A stretch of DNA of 64,000 nucleotides from Pollenia angustigena (Eukaryota; Arthropoda; Insecta; Diptera; Polleniidae): NCBI GenBank assembly GCA_930367215.1, contig OV884056.1, positions 228,213,127 through 228,277,126 on the forward strand, read 5' to 3'. How positions within the stretch are numbered: the first letter of the stretch is position 1; each line of letters opens with the position of its first letter. Position numbers and translations under genes: made by a program. Positions 48,701 to 56,438 of this stretch are shown piece by piece. The notes beneath the pieces were generated by a model, which was not told the DNA's origin, made no database searches, and was given only the letters and a program-made list of their open reading frames with translations.

Positions 48701-51341
48701 AAAGTAAAGTTAAGTGCAACTTTAATGTTTGATGTTAATGAATTTATTCGTATATATAAATAATTCGTATATTTTTGAAAAATATTAAAAGCAAATCTGA
48801 CAAGAACTTGCCTCTTCCGCGTTATTATTTGTTGCATTTTGAATTTATTTTTTAGTGTTAAAACTTTTTCTCACCGCGTTATTGTTCGTGAGATTATGTG
48901 ACAGTTCAAAGCGGGAACTTTCTCACAAAAATTTTACAGACACACTTTTTCTGTAAAGTGCCGAGATATTTCCTTACGTAACAGCTATTACTCGCCAAAA
49001 ATGTTACAGACACAGTTAAGTGAGAAAAACAGTTGTTTATTTTAATTTATAGCATTTTCGTTTCATTTCTCACAGTTTAGTCGAAGAGTTTCCATTTGGG
49101 AACTGTTGATTACTCGATTTTATTTTTTAAATTATTTTCCAATTATTTAGTATTACAATAAAAGTCTTTTGGCAATACTTCTTACTCTATTCTCACTAAT
49201 ACTAATTAAATAATTTTTTAAATTAATCCCAGCTAGCATAGGCTGTTTGTTTGACGATTATGTTTAATATACAACGCCCAAAAGAATCTTCTAATGATTA
49301 TCTGACGAGTAACAAAAACAAAAACATCTAAATTTTTTTTTATTTATTACTTTTTTAAAAAACGTTTGACACGCTCGTCTTTTAATCTTGGAATGAACCT
49401 TTTGCGACACTCTGTATATAGTCATATAACAATTACTTAATAAGAGCGTTTTTGTAATATGAAAAATCTATTGTCAATACAATTTCAATAAAACAAACCG
49501 ACCTAAGGATCTGTAAATAAGGATTTTCCGACAGGATAGTGTTGATTTCGCAACCTTAAGGTTTGTTTTATATAAATTGTATCAAAATTAGAAGTTTTAA
49601 CATGAAAAATACGCTTGATGCCTCTTTTCAGGTTGCTCAGTCTCATACGACTCTTAGCATGCTTTTTAAAAGATTCGTTAGATAATCTCTACATACAGCA
49701 CACACGATTCCCTTTACGATTAATATAAGCGTCATTCGCTGCGTTATAGAAGAATCTCTCATACGAATCAGCACGTGTAACAGTTTCTCCCGTGCGAGGA
49801 ATCGTCAACAATTAAAAAATGAGCTCGTCGACGATCAAAAACACTCTTTGTAAGATTCCCAGCAGACTCCTAGACGATTGAAAATGCTAGCTGGGATGTG
49901 TTTGCATGAATCTATCGTTTTTTAACACGAAATATGTATAAGGCTTTAATTACGTAAAAATCAATGTTTCTTATTGACCTTAAGATACAATTGATGATAT
50001 TGATATTCAAGAATACGACTTACTTTTTGTACAATACGGCCATGTTCTGAAAATCGCGCGTCTTCTGAAACTCGTGCGTTCTGCTTGCGATCTGCAATAG
50101 TTATTTAAAATTCTATTTCCCTTGAGCTTATTTTTGCAATTTGTAGTCGCCAAAATTCTTGTGATTTTGATTTACAGAACATCTATTTCAAGAAGTCAGA
50201 AGCGCAAATTGTAAGCGTTTTGCGATTGTCAGAATATGCGCCATTGGCATTCAAATCAGTTCATTTAATCAATTAACATCCATAATCATATAAAGGTAAG
50301 TATTAAATCATATCTCTAAATTTTGTTAAAAACTTTTTTTCACTAATATTTGCACCTTTAACCATCCATAAACCTTATTAACAAATAAGCTTTATACCGC
50401 ATAACTTTTTATTTAAAAAAAAATTTTTTTTTTTTTTTTGGTTTAAATCAGTTTTCGAAAATAAACACTAAATATCGTTTCTTAGTGTTCGGTTCGGTAG
50501 AATTGTGGAAAACACAAACGCTAATGGAGTTTGTGTAGAAAATCATTTAAAAAATAACGTTTGCCTGTTTGTCAACTTTCGAACACAAAAATAATACTGT
50601 TTTTATCCAACTCAACAAAAAGATGAGAACTTTTAATTCCATTCGGTTTTTTTTTTCACCACAAACTTCATTGTGTTTTGTTCGGCTCATTAATGTTCGT
50701 CGCTTTTGACTGGTAAAATAAAACCAAACATTTTTTAAAAAACAAAATATACATACAAAAAAAGCCAGCAAAATAATTTTCACACAATACCCACACGTGC
50801 TGCGGTCGATCGTAAAATTTTTTGTTTGTAAATGTAAAAAGAGAAACATTATAGAACTTTAAAATATAATGTTTGTCTACAGTATCACTTCAATTGTTCT
50901 GTTTTTTAACGAAGAACAGAACATTATATAATGTTCGGTTCTTTCTTGAAAATAGTTACGAACGGTATTAAGGGTTGTGTTCGTCTACACAATCACTAAA
51001 AAATAGATATCGTTCCTGGTTGTGTGAGCCGAACGCGAAATAATGTTCTATTTATTTTCGAACACAGGTTTAAATTTAGAAAAAAACGTCATTAAAAAAT
51101 TGCATACTTTTTTTTTGAAAGTTTTATTTCATATATATTGCATGCCATTATATTTTTTGGGAAAGACATTATTATAATATCTAAATACTTTGTCTGCTAT
51201 TTTTAAGTACAATTTCGATTTAATATAATTTTCTAAATATCTTTTTATCATAAAAAAAATAATCAGGGTATACCTTCCTATGAGGATGTACGTAAGCAAG
51301 TTTACGAAGACAATGAACGTATTGAGGACAATGATGTTTAA
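30678..51341 (+). CDS. Gel: Gelsolin gene (7 visible exons, 5' incomplete)
   Basis: Gelsolin is a calcium-regulated protein that severs and caps actin filaments; in flies cytoplasmic and secreted forms come from one gene. Visible coding exons are 30678-30752, 40805-40997, 44980-45273, 45390-46450, 46524-46880, 46941-47066 and 51267-51341. They join in phase into 726 codons plus TAA. All introns start GT and end AG. Successive gelsolin-like repeats are marked by [55 protein letters not shown] and [17 protein letters not shown]. The fragment begins inside repeat 1 ([20 protein letters not shown]) and ends in a short tail ([10 protein letters not shown]), so the exon with the first ~20 codons and any signal-peptide exon lie upstream of the window or were missed. 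Family size is about 740 residues for the cytoplasmic form, so only a little is absent. Codons look intact, with no stop or frameshift. Introns of 10.1, 4.0 and 4.2 kb are filled with transposon remnants. Confidence 0.95.
30956..31220 (+). repeat. GTATAGTCGG-family repeat, 5' fragment
   Basis: 'caagtaagaaagtatagttg' then 'gataccctacaccacagtat' and 'aattatgttatgggattaag', ending near 'gggacctagtgacctacc'. Same 5' part as at 4485. It lies in gelsolin intron 1. Confidence 0.7.
31267..31420. mobile_element. Possible Tigger/pogo-type end fragment
   Basis: 'cagtagaatctcttattac' followed by 'ttaagcggacacctccttta' resembles Tigger-type termini. No matching opposite end was found nearby, so this is tentative. 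Confidence 0.3.
31804..32388. mobile_element. 585-bp TIR element, TTA TSD
   Basis: CCCTGCCTTTACACATGC at the left, inverted as GCATGTGTAAATGCTAGG at the right, flanked by TTA (31801-31803, 32389-32391). Both ends also share a 'gcagtggcatg/catgccactg' block. TTA duplication suggests PIF/Harbinger. No coding frame. Confidence 0.65.
32756..32882. repeat. Interspersed repeat with GCGCATTTCACTGGTTGC
   Basis: 'cgtgctaaattcccaatttt', then 'ctatgcgcatttcactggtt', then 'ggccagatcatcaggaaac'. Matches 59042-59156 almost throughout, and 18210-18320 in its first half. Class unknown; possibly a retroelement tail. Confidence 0.6.
33215..33545 (-). pseudogene. Mariner/Tc1-type transposase C-terminal remnant
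   Basis: The minus strand reads [20 protein letters not shown], then SGQPDR and [21 protein letters not shown] sequence in shifting frames, [20 protein letters not shown] and finally [23 protein letters not shown] contains the second catalytic aspartate of IS630/mariner transposases. Stops and frameshifts make it non-functional. It lies in gelsolin intron 1, antisense. Confidence 0.8.
33849..34055. mobile_element. 207-bp hAT-like MITE, CAAGGTACATTTACACAAGG ends
   Basis: CAAGGTACATTTACACAAGG is exactly inverted at the right end (CCTTGTGTAAATGTACCTTG, ending 34055). The ends start CAAGG like the families at 1489, 9234 and 35001. The flanking duplication is not clean. Confidence 0.75.
34220..34453 (+). 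repeat. 234-bp direct repeat, copy 1
   Basis: 'ggacacatttcaatacctcc' to 'aaataaaaaagaaaaata', almost identical to 37840-38074. Contains 'ccactgttttttttcaaaac' and 'gtcaatgtgcagtttgttta'. Not recognised as a known element; the near-identity suggests a recent event. Confidence 0.75.
35001..35248. mobile_element. 248-bp hAT MITE, CAAGGTAAATTTATAGCAGG ends
   Basis: The left end CAAGGTAAATTTATAGCAGG is inverted at the right (..CCTGCTATAAATATACCTTG). Perfect 8-bp duplications GGTGTTAT (34993-35000, 35249-35256). Fourth insertion of the CAAGG-type group in this window, in gelsolin intron 1. Confidence 0.88.
35257..36479. other. No gene seen (intron)
   Basis: AT-rich intronic sequence. 'attggcaacagtg' at 35465 is an end fragment of the CACTGTTGCCAA hAT family. 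'aatcccgggatttttcgaga' near 36233 belongs to the TAGGGATGCC family. No coding segment. Confidence 0.35.
36480..36605. mobile_element. 126-bp MITE, PIF/Harbinger-like, second copy
   Basis: Nearly identical to 5427-5552 and in the same orientation, flanked by TTA (36477-36479, 36606-36608). It differs mainly by GGGCAA in place of GGGCCA at the left end. It lies in gelsolin intron 1. Confidence 0.75.
36669..37369 (+). repeat. GTATAGTCGG-family repeat, long form, inverted copy
   Basis: Runs from 'caagtaagaaagtatagtcg' to 'ttgtggtgtgggtataac', closely matching 27867-28562 in reverse, including the three tandem units and 'ggacggacatcgttagttcg'. It lies in gelsolin intron 1. The pair forms an 8-kb-spaced inverted repeat. 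Confidence 0.85.
37538..37831. mobile_element. 294-bp inverted-repeat MITE
   Basis: 'cactcgttttcgcctctacg' at the left and the reverse complement 'cacgcattttcgctgtctac' from the right are imperfect inverted ends. A target duplication was not found. It ends next to the 234-bp direct repeat at 37840. Confidence 0.45.
37840..38074 (+). repeat. 234-bp direct repeat, copy 2
   Basis: Second copy of 34220-34453 with only a few differences. Its right edge joins a fragment of the inner hAT family (38075-38195, 'aaaatgcaatttggtgttc'). Confidence 0.75.
38196..39231. other. No gene seen (intron)
   Basis: AT-rich. A short (TA)n run lies at about 38258-38270. Poly-T tracts are frequent after 39000. No coding segment or terminal repeats. 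Confidence 0.3.
39232..39978 (+). mobile_element. TIR element, GTGAAACGGTAG ends
   Basis: GTGAAACGGTAGTAAAGT on the left is inverted as ACTTTGCTACCGTTTCAC at the right. 747 bp. The target duplication is unclear. It contains a short start-codon segment followed by a donor (39402-39449). The superfamily is undetermined. Confidence 0.6.
39402..39449 (+). CDS. Candidate first coding exon inside a TIR element
   Basis: ATG opens [16 protein letters not shown], a GC-richer 48-nt stretch followed at once by GTAAGT. It could be the first exon of the mobile element's own gene, the rest deleted. It could also be chance. No downstream partner exon was recognised. Confidence 0.2.
40140..40232 (-). repeat. 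TAGGGATGCGAATCCC end fragment
   Basis: On the minus strand 'tagggatgcgaatcccaaaa' followed by 'aatcccg' repeats, as in the hAT-like element at 2597-3758. The opposite end was not found. Confidence 0.55.
40805..40997 (+). CDS. Gel: Gelsolin exon, repeat 1 core
   Basis: 193 nt encoding [20 protein letters not shown] and on to SYFKN, the conserved core of gelsolin repeat 1. The acceptor is CTCTTTTATAG and the donor GTAAGA. It ends one base into a codon, which fits both the exon at 44980 ([10 protein letters not shown]) and the candidate alternative exon at 43489 (KNAPDKMFF). Confidence 0.96.
41841..42903 (+). mobile_element. Mariner-like element, 1063 bp, TA TSD
   Basis: Ends TCGGGTGATTTTTTAAG and (inverted) ..CTTTTAAAAAATAACCCGA, flanked by TA (41839-41840, 42904-42905). 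It contains the internally deleted transposase at 42186-42799. It lies in the intron between gelsolin exons 2 and 3. Confidence 0.8.
42186..42799 (+). pseudogene. Mariner-type transposase, internally deleted
   Basis: Starts [26 protein letters not shown] then KKVLRAL, and jumps to FSDEAQ and [19 protein letters not shown], then [20 protein letters not shown]. Later blocks are [29 protein letters not shown] and [23 protein letters not shown]. These are the usual blocks of an insect mariner/Tc1 transposase. The region between the N-terminal helices and the first catalytic aspartate is deleted, and stops and frameshifts are present. Confidence 0.85.
43157..43243. mobile_element. 87-bp hairpin MITE
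   Basis: AGGTATGTTTACAAGGTAAT and its inverted partner ATTACCATGTAAACATGCCT enclose about 40 bp. The motif 'tgtttacaaggta' resembles the CAAGGTACATTTACACAAGG ends at 33849. Too small to classify further. Confidence 0.55.
43489..43595 (+). CDS. Candidate alternative 3' exon of gelsolin
   Basis: A GC-rich island in an AT-rich intron. After ..GTGTCGTGCCAG it reads in the phase left by the 40805-40997 exon as [20 protein letters not shown], then [15 protein letters not shown] and stop. Joined, it would make a short isoform of repeat 1 with a new tail. A GTGAGT donor sits at 43548, but splicing there to 44980 would shift frame. It could instead be part of a retrotransposon remnant (a LINE fragment lies just downstream on the other strand). 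I do not recognise the peptide. Confidence 0.2.
43865..44345 (-). pseudogene. LINE (jockey-like) reverse transcriptase remnant
   Basis: The minus strand reads [20 protein letters not shown], then AGVSQGS-type sequence, [40 protein letters not shown] and, after a shift, [26 protein letters not shown] and the LKKWRIK.N..KC block are reverse transcriptase signatures of jockey-type LINEs. Several shifts and a deletion between GVSQGS and the FADD box are seen. It is intronic to gelsolin and antisense. Confidence 0.85.
44350..44979. other. No gene seen (intron)
   Basis: AT-rich, with repeated 'gggattt' phrases near 44410-44540. It leads into the acceptor of the 44980 exon. Confidence 0.3.
44980..45273 (+). 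CDS. Gel: Gelsolin exon, end of repeat 1 and repeat 2
   Basis: 294 nt encoding [19 protein letters not shown], then [17 protein letters not shown] and [16 protein letters not shown]. This is the segment 1-2 linker and gelsolin repeat 2, which in the family binds the side of actin filaments. The basic run [11 protein letters not shown] is the conserved phosphoinositide- and F-actin-binding type sequence of this repeat (family knowledge). The donor is GTAAGTT, and the exon leaves one base for the next codon. Confidence 0.97.
45390..46450 (+). CDS. Gel: Gelsolin exon, repeats 3-4 and start of 5
   Basis: The largest exon, 1061 nt. It completes a D codon across the intron ([19 protein letters not shown]), then encodes repeat 3 ([18 protein letters not shown]), the linker between the two halves, repeat 4 ([29 protein letters not shown]) and the start of repeat 5 ([20 protein letters not shown]). 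The open frame extends upstream to 45320, but that part is intron: the preceding exon joins only at 45390 after ..TTCGAACAG. The exon ends on a complete TTG codon before GTGAGT. Confidence 0.97.
46524..46880 (+). CDS. Gel: Gelsolin exon, repeats 5-6
   Basis: 119 codons from [18 protein letters not shown] to GKILDMAK, including [17 protein letters not shown] and [19 protein letters not shown] of repeat 6. The acceptor is TTTATTTAAACAG and the donor GTATGT. Repeat 6 in the family is the calcium latch controlling activation. Confidence 0.97.
46941..47066 (+). CDS. Gel: Gelsolin exon, repeat 6 end
   Basis: 42 codons, [20 protein letters not shown] then [19 protein letters not shown]. The acceptor is TTGTTTTCAG and the donor GTTAGTA. 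Both flanking introns are in phase 0. Confidence 0.96.
47565..47990. mobile_element. 426-bp TIR MITE, CCCAATAAAAAA ends, TA TSD
   Basis: Left CCCAATAAAAAAATTG, right ..AATTTTTTATTGGG, flanked by TA (47563-47564, 47991-47992). The interior matches the degenerate copy at 20287-20993. Its ends resemble the CCCAGCAAAAACT element at 61706. It lies in the last gelsolin intron. Confidence 0.75.
47993..49227. other. No gene seen (intron)
   Basis: Within the last gelsolin intron. The frame at 48135-48347 and its neighbours have no recognised domain. 48890-49080 has repeated 'cacaaaaattttacagacac' and 'tgttacagacac' phrases and looks repetitive, but its ends are not defined. Confidence 0.35.
49228..49895. 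mobile_element. 668-bp TIR element, CCCAGCTAGCAT ends
   Basis: CCCAGCTAGCATA on the left, inverted as ATGCTAGCTGGG on the right. 'gacgatt' repeats lie near both ends. The duplication is not clear. A second MITE (49442-49626) lies inside. Confidence 0.55.
49442..49626. mobile_element. MITE, AAGAGCGTTTTT ends, copy 1
   Basis: 'agagcgtttttgtaatatga' to 'catgaaaaatacgcttgatg', with inverted ends. The middle contains 'caataaaacaaaccg' and 'gaagttttaacatga'. Matches 54470-54640. Confidence 0.55.
50449..51067. mobile_element. 619-bp hAT MITE (CAGTGTTCG family), perfect TSD
   Basis: From CAGTTTTCGAAAATAAACAC to ..TTTATTTTCGAACACAG, flanked by GTTTAAAT (50441-50448, 51068-51075). The interior is rich in 'gttcggttc' and 'gaaccgaac' inverted motifs. 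It ends only 199 bp before the last gelsolin exon. Homologous to 54844-55382. Confidence 0.88.
51267..51341 (+). CDS. Gel: Gelsolin terminal exon
   Basis: 24 codons plus [23 protein letters not shown] then DNDV. It matches the short C-terminal tail expected after WQ in fly gelsolins. The acceptor ..ATAATCAG is weak in pyrimidines, but the frame and the PSYED motif support it. The preceding 4.2-kb intron contains several MITEs. Confidence 0.9.
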   Translation, partial: GIPSYEDVRKQVYEDNERIEDNDV

Positions 51342-51930
51342 ATATACAAAAAGTTACCAAAAAAAAAAAAAAACATGTAAAATTGAAATCCTTGATGTCT
51401 TTTTGTTCATCACAAAAGAAGTGAAGCAAAAATACAGAAAAAAAAGAAAAAATAAGAGCAAAAATCATAAAGCAAGGGGAAAAAGGAATAACCAACCAAC
51501 TGAACAACCTTCAAACCAATCAACTCAACAACTTCTATCCAACAATAAACACATGCATGAACAATTTATTTATAAATTTTTATATGTATTATTACGATAC
51601 ATATAAAAATACTTTTGTTTATTGTTTTTAAAGAGCTTTTTTATTTACACACAACACATAAATTATATTTTACTATGCCCTTAATTTTTATTATTTTATT
51701 GTTAGCAGTTTTCTAAAAAAAATTTTTTTTTTAAGATTATTTTCATTCATACTATTTTCTGTTTTTTGTATGCACAATTAATTTAATTCTTTAACAAAAA
51801 AAAAAAAAAATATATATTTCCATTAAATGCCAAAACTTACTTCATATATGATTAAATCATTTTTTATATAAAACAAATACAACATGTGTAGAATGTATGA
51901 AAAAATAAAAACAAATTTGATAATTGTAAA
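51342..51930 (+). promoter_or_regulatory. Gel: Gelsolin 3' UTR with poly(A) signals
   Basis: After the stop there are AATAAA hexamers at 51544-51549 and 51905-51910, both in AT-rich sequence, the second followed by a T/G-rich stretch. Either could end the transcript. The exact cleavage site cannot be told from sequence alone. Confidence 0.45.
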
Positions 51931-52228
51931 ATTGTGTACGGTTTTTCCTTTTAATTACGATTTTAAATATTTATTTAGTATTCGAGCATCGGACTTTGAC
52001 TAGCTTAGTACTCAAATTTTTTTCCTAGAAATTTTATGCGAGATTGACGGAGTTTTTCCTGTAATAAGAATCATTTCAATTTATTTGTACTTTGCGACCA
52101 AAAATTATTTAATCGATTCTTTATTAACCCTTTTTTAGTTAACATAATATATTACAAAACAAGCTTTGCCTTACCTTATATACTCTTCACCATGGTGCGA
52201 AAAAACAGAAAGTTACATAAATGAATGT
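51931..52228. other. Downstream of gelsolin, no feature seen
   Basis: Short AT-rich spacer between the gelsolin 3' end and the hAT shell starting at 52229. Confidence 0.3.
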
Positions 52229-52333
52229 TAGTGTCCGACCGATTTATCGGCTTCGGTATCGGCCAAAAATTGCTAATCGGCCAATAATCGGAGTTCGGCA
52301 TTGATTTGGCTGAAGGCCGAACTTTTTAGTTTT

Positions 52334-53990
52334 TAGTGAAACTTCGATATTACGAACTTCGTTATAACGAAAAACTCAATATAACGAATTTTTAGCTGAG
52401 TCCCTTGAAAAAACCTTTTTATTGCAAAGTTTTTCATACAACAATGCTCTATAGCTATAACGAAAAAATTCTGAGCTATAAAGCCTCTATATAGCGAAGT
52501 ATTTTTCAAAAGCCTCTATACAACGAAATTATAATTGTGAAATGTGTAAGTCATTAAAATCCCGTTATCAAAAGCCTCTACATAACGAAGACTTGAACTA
52601 TAGCCTCCATACAACGAAGTTAGAATAAAGCAAAATTAAATTTTAAGCAAAACGGGGAAGTCCCTTTTAAAAACAACGAAAGGTACATAAATGTCTTTGT
52701 ATATGTAAAGCGCCACAAATGTAGTCATTAAAGCGTAAATCAATTTCTATACGACAAATCTAAGCAAGAATATTTTTAATGCAGACGAAACTGGACTATT
52801 TTTTAAATGTGCACCATACCGAACAATGGCGTTTAAATCCGAAAAATGCCACGGTGGAAAACATAGTAAAGAAAGATTATCTATTTTATTTACTGTTAAC
52901 AGTACATGCTCTGAGTATAGAAAATTGCTCATAATCGGAAAATCGACTAACCCAAGATGTTTTAAAAACATAAAAAGCTTACCAGTGGACTACACTGCGA
53001 ACAAAAAAGCTTGAATGAGCAGCGATATATGGCTTGATTAATTACAAAAATTTGACAATGATATGACTAATGCCAATCGTAAAGTTTTACTGTTTGTGGA
53101 TAACTGCACAGCACATAAAAATGCTCCATCACTTCAATCCATCAAATTACATACAGTTTTTACCGCCAAACGCAACATCGAAACTACAACCTCTAGATCT
53201 GGGAATAATCAAAAATTTCATCCACTTTTACCGCAAAGAGGTAGTCAACATTTTAATCAACGATCTTGAGGAGGGGCGCAAAAGCTCTATAAACGTTTAA
53301 CAAGGAATAAGAATGGCACAGAAAGCATGTTTTGCAACTTGTGGCTTTGCCTAGCGCCCAAATATTTGGATAACAGAAAATGTTTGCCTCCAAGACAGCG
53401 AAGAATGACTTATTCTAAAAAACCATTTTAATTTAACAGAACGGTTTGATGATTTTGTGAATTTCGATGACAACATTACTTTTACCGGTTCCCTTACCGA
53501 TGATGATATTTTTACTAGTGTAACGAAACCACAAGATAATGGTGAGCAGGAGGATGAATAAACTGAAGAAATCGAAAATGTTGTAACCGGAAAACTGCAA
53601 ACATTTTTTGAGGCACAGGATTCTACACCGCAAAATACATTCGACAACTTAGCATCGAAAAAAATATTGATGGTTGCATTCTAAACTTTCGTAAACAAAC
53701 AAAAATTACACAATATTTTCCTAAAATGTAATAAAATAAAAAAATAATAGAAACATAATTTTATATTTACCTCTTAAATAATGAATTTTTATTATGTACA
53801 TAGTATTTTCGTGTAAAATAGAATTTGGACAAAAAAAAAAAAAAAAAAAAACTGTAGTTATAACGAATTTTTTCGTATTTCTTTAAATTTCGCTATACCA
53901 AGGTTTCACAATGCATATGTATAACGAATCAGTAGCTATAACGAAGTGTTTTTCAATCTCCTCTAGATTCGTTATATCGAAGTTTCACTG
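52334..53990 (+). mobile_element. Tigger/pogo-type element
   Basis: Ends TAGTGAAACTTCGATATTAC and inverted ..TATCGAAGTTTCACTG. Subterminal copies of 'aagcctctatataacgaa' run from 52480 to 52615, with 'ataacgaa' motifs near both ends. It contains a decayed DDE transposase (52758-53731). TA follows the right end; the left flank is mutated. About 1.66 kb. Confidence 0.82.
52758..53731 (+). pseudogene. Tigger/pogo DDE transposase, decayed
   Basis: NADETGLFFKCAPYRTMAFK begins the DDE domain (first catalytic D). It continues with KCHGGKHSKERLSILFTVNS, NPRCFKNIKSLPVDYTANKK, an opal stop, FDNDMTNANRKVLLFVDNCT (second D), FLPPNATSKLQPLDLGIIKN (third D) and a C-terminal acidic stretch ending NFRKQTKITQYFPKM. 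At least two stops and a frameshift near 53155. The N-terminal DNA-binding domain is absent. KQTKITQYF has the form of a PCNA-interacting box, which is known for pogo transposase. Confidence 0.87.
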
Positions 53991-54221
53991 TATATGCAAA
54001 TGTTACAAAACCATGCAAAAATAATAAACTACAAACTTTTTTTCCAAATTCGGCTGTGAAAAATTATATTGTTCCAGCTAAACAGGTAAACAAGCTAGCA
54101 ATATTGGAAAAAAGGGAAACAAATTAAAGCTTCTATATGGAAAAAGTACGACTCAATTCCTCACATTGAAGTGGAAGAAAATAATGATAATATTCGCCAA
54201 AAGAATTAACGTGTTTATGTT

Positions 54222-54461
54222 AATGAGCCCTTAAGTCCACGAAGCATTAATATATTTGAGTATTGGAAAACAAGTCCATTTAACAACTTAAAGGCAGTAG
54301 CAATAAAATATTTATCAGCACTATCAACTAGTGTTGCCATCGAGGAACTGTTTAGTGAAGGTGGCCAGTTTTAATCCAATCGGTTAAGTAACCATAATGG
54401 TATCAATGCAGAAAAACTAATGCTCTGTCATTACAGGATAAAACTTACTGAGATACCTTAA
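54222..54461 (+). pseudogene. hAT transposase C-terminus
   Basis: NEPLSPRSINIFEYWKTSPF then NNLKAVAIKYLSALSTSVAI, EELFSEGGQF, a stop, then SNRLSNHNGINAEKLMLCHY. This is the hAT dimerisation region ('YL..P.TSV.SERLFS..G..', 'NRL.P..AEKL'), with A for P and one in-frame TAA. The upstream 54060-54200 stretch probably continues the same gene in decayed form. Confidence 0.8.
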
Positions 54462-54469
54462 TTAGAGGG

Positions 54470-54640
54470 TTAAGCGTTTTTCAAACATGAAAATTCTATT
54501 GGCAATTTCATTAAAACAAACCGTTCTAGCAATATTTCCAATAAGATTTTCCAGCCCGGTAGTGTTAAATTAACTTTGTTTAAACGAAAACTGTATGAAA
54601 ATTAGAAGTTTTGACTTAAAAAAAACGCTTGCCGCTCTTA
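54470..54640. mobile_element. MITE, AAGCGTTTTT ends, copy 2
   Basis: 'taagcgtttttcaaacatga' to 'aaaaaaaacgcttgccgctc', same internal order as 49442-49626. Inserted just after the hAT stop codon at 54461. Confidence 0.55.
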
Positions 54641-54843
54641 TTGAGTTGGTAGCTCAGGTATGAATTTTAAATACTAATTAATACACTGGTCTACCAATTT
54701 GGGAAAAAATTACTGCAGAAACGAAGCATTTTTTTTAACTTATCTGGGTGCGCTGAATTCAAATCTGGCATACAAATTGGGCTATCACGTCTTGTTCATA
54801 TTTTATCGCATGCTGGCAATACTGTTAAATAGTCAATACTGAC

Positions 54844-55382
54844 CAGTGTTCGAAAATAAACACTAAATAACGTTTCTTAATGTTCGGTTCGGTAGATTTG
54901 TGGAAAACACAAACGCTAATAGTATTTGTGTAGAAAATCATTAAAAAAATAACGTTTCCCTGTTAGTCATCTTTCGAACACAAAAATATTACTGTTTTTA
55001 TCAAACTCAACAAAAGATTTAAACATTTAATTCCGTTCGGTTGTTTTTTGAAAATCCACAAACTTCAATGTGTTCGGTTCGGCTCATTAATGTTCGTCCC
55101 ATTTGGCTGGTAAAAAAAAACCAAAAATTTTTTACAAAAACAAAATACACACGAAAAAAACATTATAGAACATTAAAATATATTGTTTGTCTACAGTATC
55201 ACTAAAATTGTTCTGATTTTTAACGAAGAACCGAACATTATATAATGTTCGGTTCTTTCTTGAAAATAGTTACGAACGGTATTAAGGGTTGTGTATGTCT
55301 ACACAATCACTAAAAAAATAGATATCGTTCCTGGGTGTGTGAGCCGAACGTTAAATAATATACTGTTTATTTTCGAACACTG
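54844..55382. mobile_element. 539-bp hAT MITE (CAGTGTTCG family), perfect TSD
   Basis: CAGTGTTCGAAAATAAACAC and the inverted end ..TGTTTATTTTCGAACACTG, flanked by ATACTGAC (54836-54843, 55383-55390). Colinear with 50449-51067 but with a short internal deletion. Confidence 0.92.
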
Positions 55383-55390
55383 ATACTGAC

Positions 55391-56380
55391 ACTACAATTT
55401 CACAATTATTAATTTAACAGAAGCCCACATTCATTATAAATCTTCATAATAGAAGCGTTGAAGCATGTCAGGGAGATCTTTTGTTGCTGATTCTAGCTAT
55501 TTTTGCTTTGTGTATGGTGAATATTTGGTTGAAAAAAAGGGATATGCAATATCAGAATCATTAAAATATGCATATTTACTTTATTTTGGTTTTGCAGTCA
55601 GAAACTTGGACAAACCGTGGATATCGACAATACTTTGCATATTCTTCATTCGCATTTAGATTTATTTAAAAAAAAAAAAAAAAAAACTAGGTGCAGTGAG
55701 CGCGAACAAGGGGAGCGAACTCACCAAGATTTTATGAAAATTTAAAGAATTTATCAAGGATTTGGAGACAAAAGCATGCTGGGGGACTATTGCTGGACTC
55801 AAATATTTGAAAACGAAGCAACAAAATACAAACGACGTTCAAATAGACCATTTACTTTTGAAAATTCTTTGATTTTTAAATAAACTAGTGATTTTTATGT
55901 AGGAAACAAATAAAAACATTTTTTGTATCTTTTGAAAATCTGATGTGATAGAGAAAAACTAATTACAGATTCGAATTCAGCCCTGCAAATTTCCCTAGGA
56001 AAGATATTTGTTTGCTTTAGTAAAAAAACTTGTTGGCTAGTGATATCATACTTGATCATAAAGAGGATATTAGCTCAAAATATAAAAATTTCCAGTAGAA
56101 GCTAAATAATTTTAAATTAAATATAAGGGCATAAACGAAATAACTTTTAAGCCAACCGTTTCATTACCAAAAAGTTAACAGCGGGTAAATATGTATATTA
56201 CGTGTCGATTTTTTCCAAAAAGTGAAAAAATAAAAATTTTCTCATTATGCTAAAGCAAATATTTTTGATAACTAAAATTTTTTATATATGAATTAGCACT
56301 TGGCGAACAAGAGGGTATTAACTAAATTTTTTTAATTTTCCCTTACAACATGAAATTAATAAAAATTAATGGTCATTTTT
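55391..56380. other. No gene seen
   Basis: AT-rich interior of the hAT shell. The 64-codon frame at 55465 lacks a domain, and a poly-A run lies at 55663-55686. 55690-55900 could be decayed transposase, but I cannot support it. Confidence 0.3.
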
Positions 56381-56384
56381 CATT

Positions 56385-56438
56385 CGCGACAGCCGCGGGG
56401 CTCGAACCCAAGCTTTCACGGACAGTTTACCCCTACAT
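56385..56438 (-). repeat. Possible SINE piece (B-box-like)
   Basis: The minus strand reads 'cttgggttcgagccccgcgg', with GGTTCGAGCC resembling a tRNA B box, followed by 'ctgtcgc'. Short and interrupted on the right by the foldback element at 56439. Tentative. Confidence 0.35.

Noticed and set aside
51280..51606. 108-codon frame after the gelsolin stop
   Set aside because: Overlaps the terminal exon in another frame and continues through an A-rich 3' UTR; the lysine-rich composition is due to base composition.
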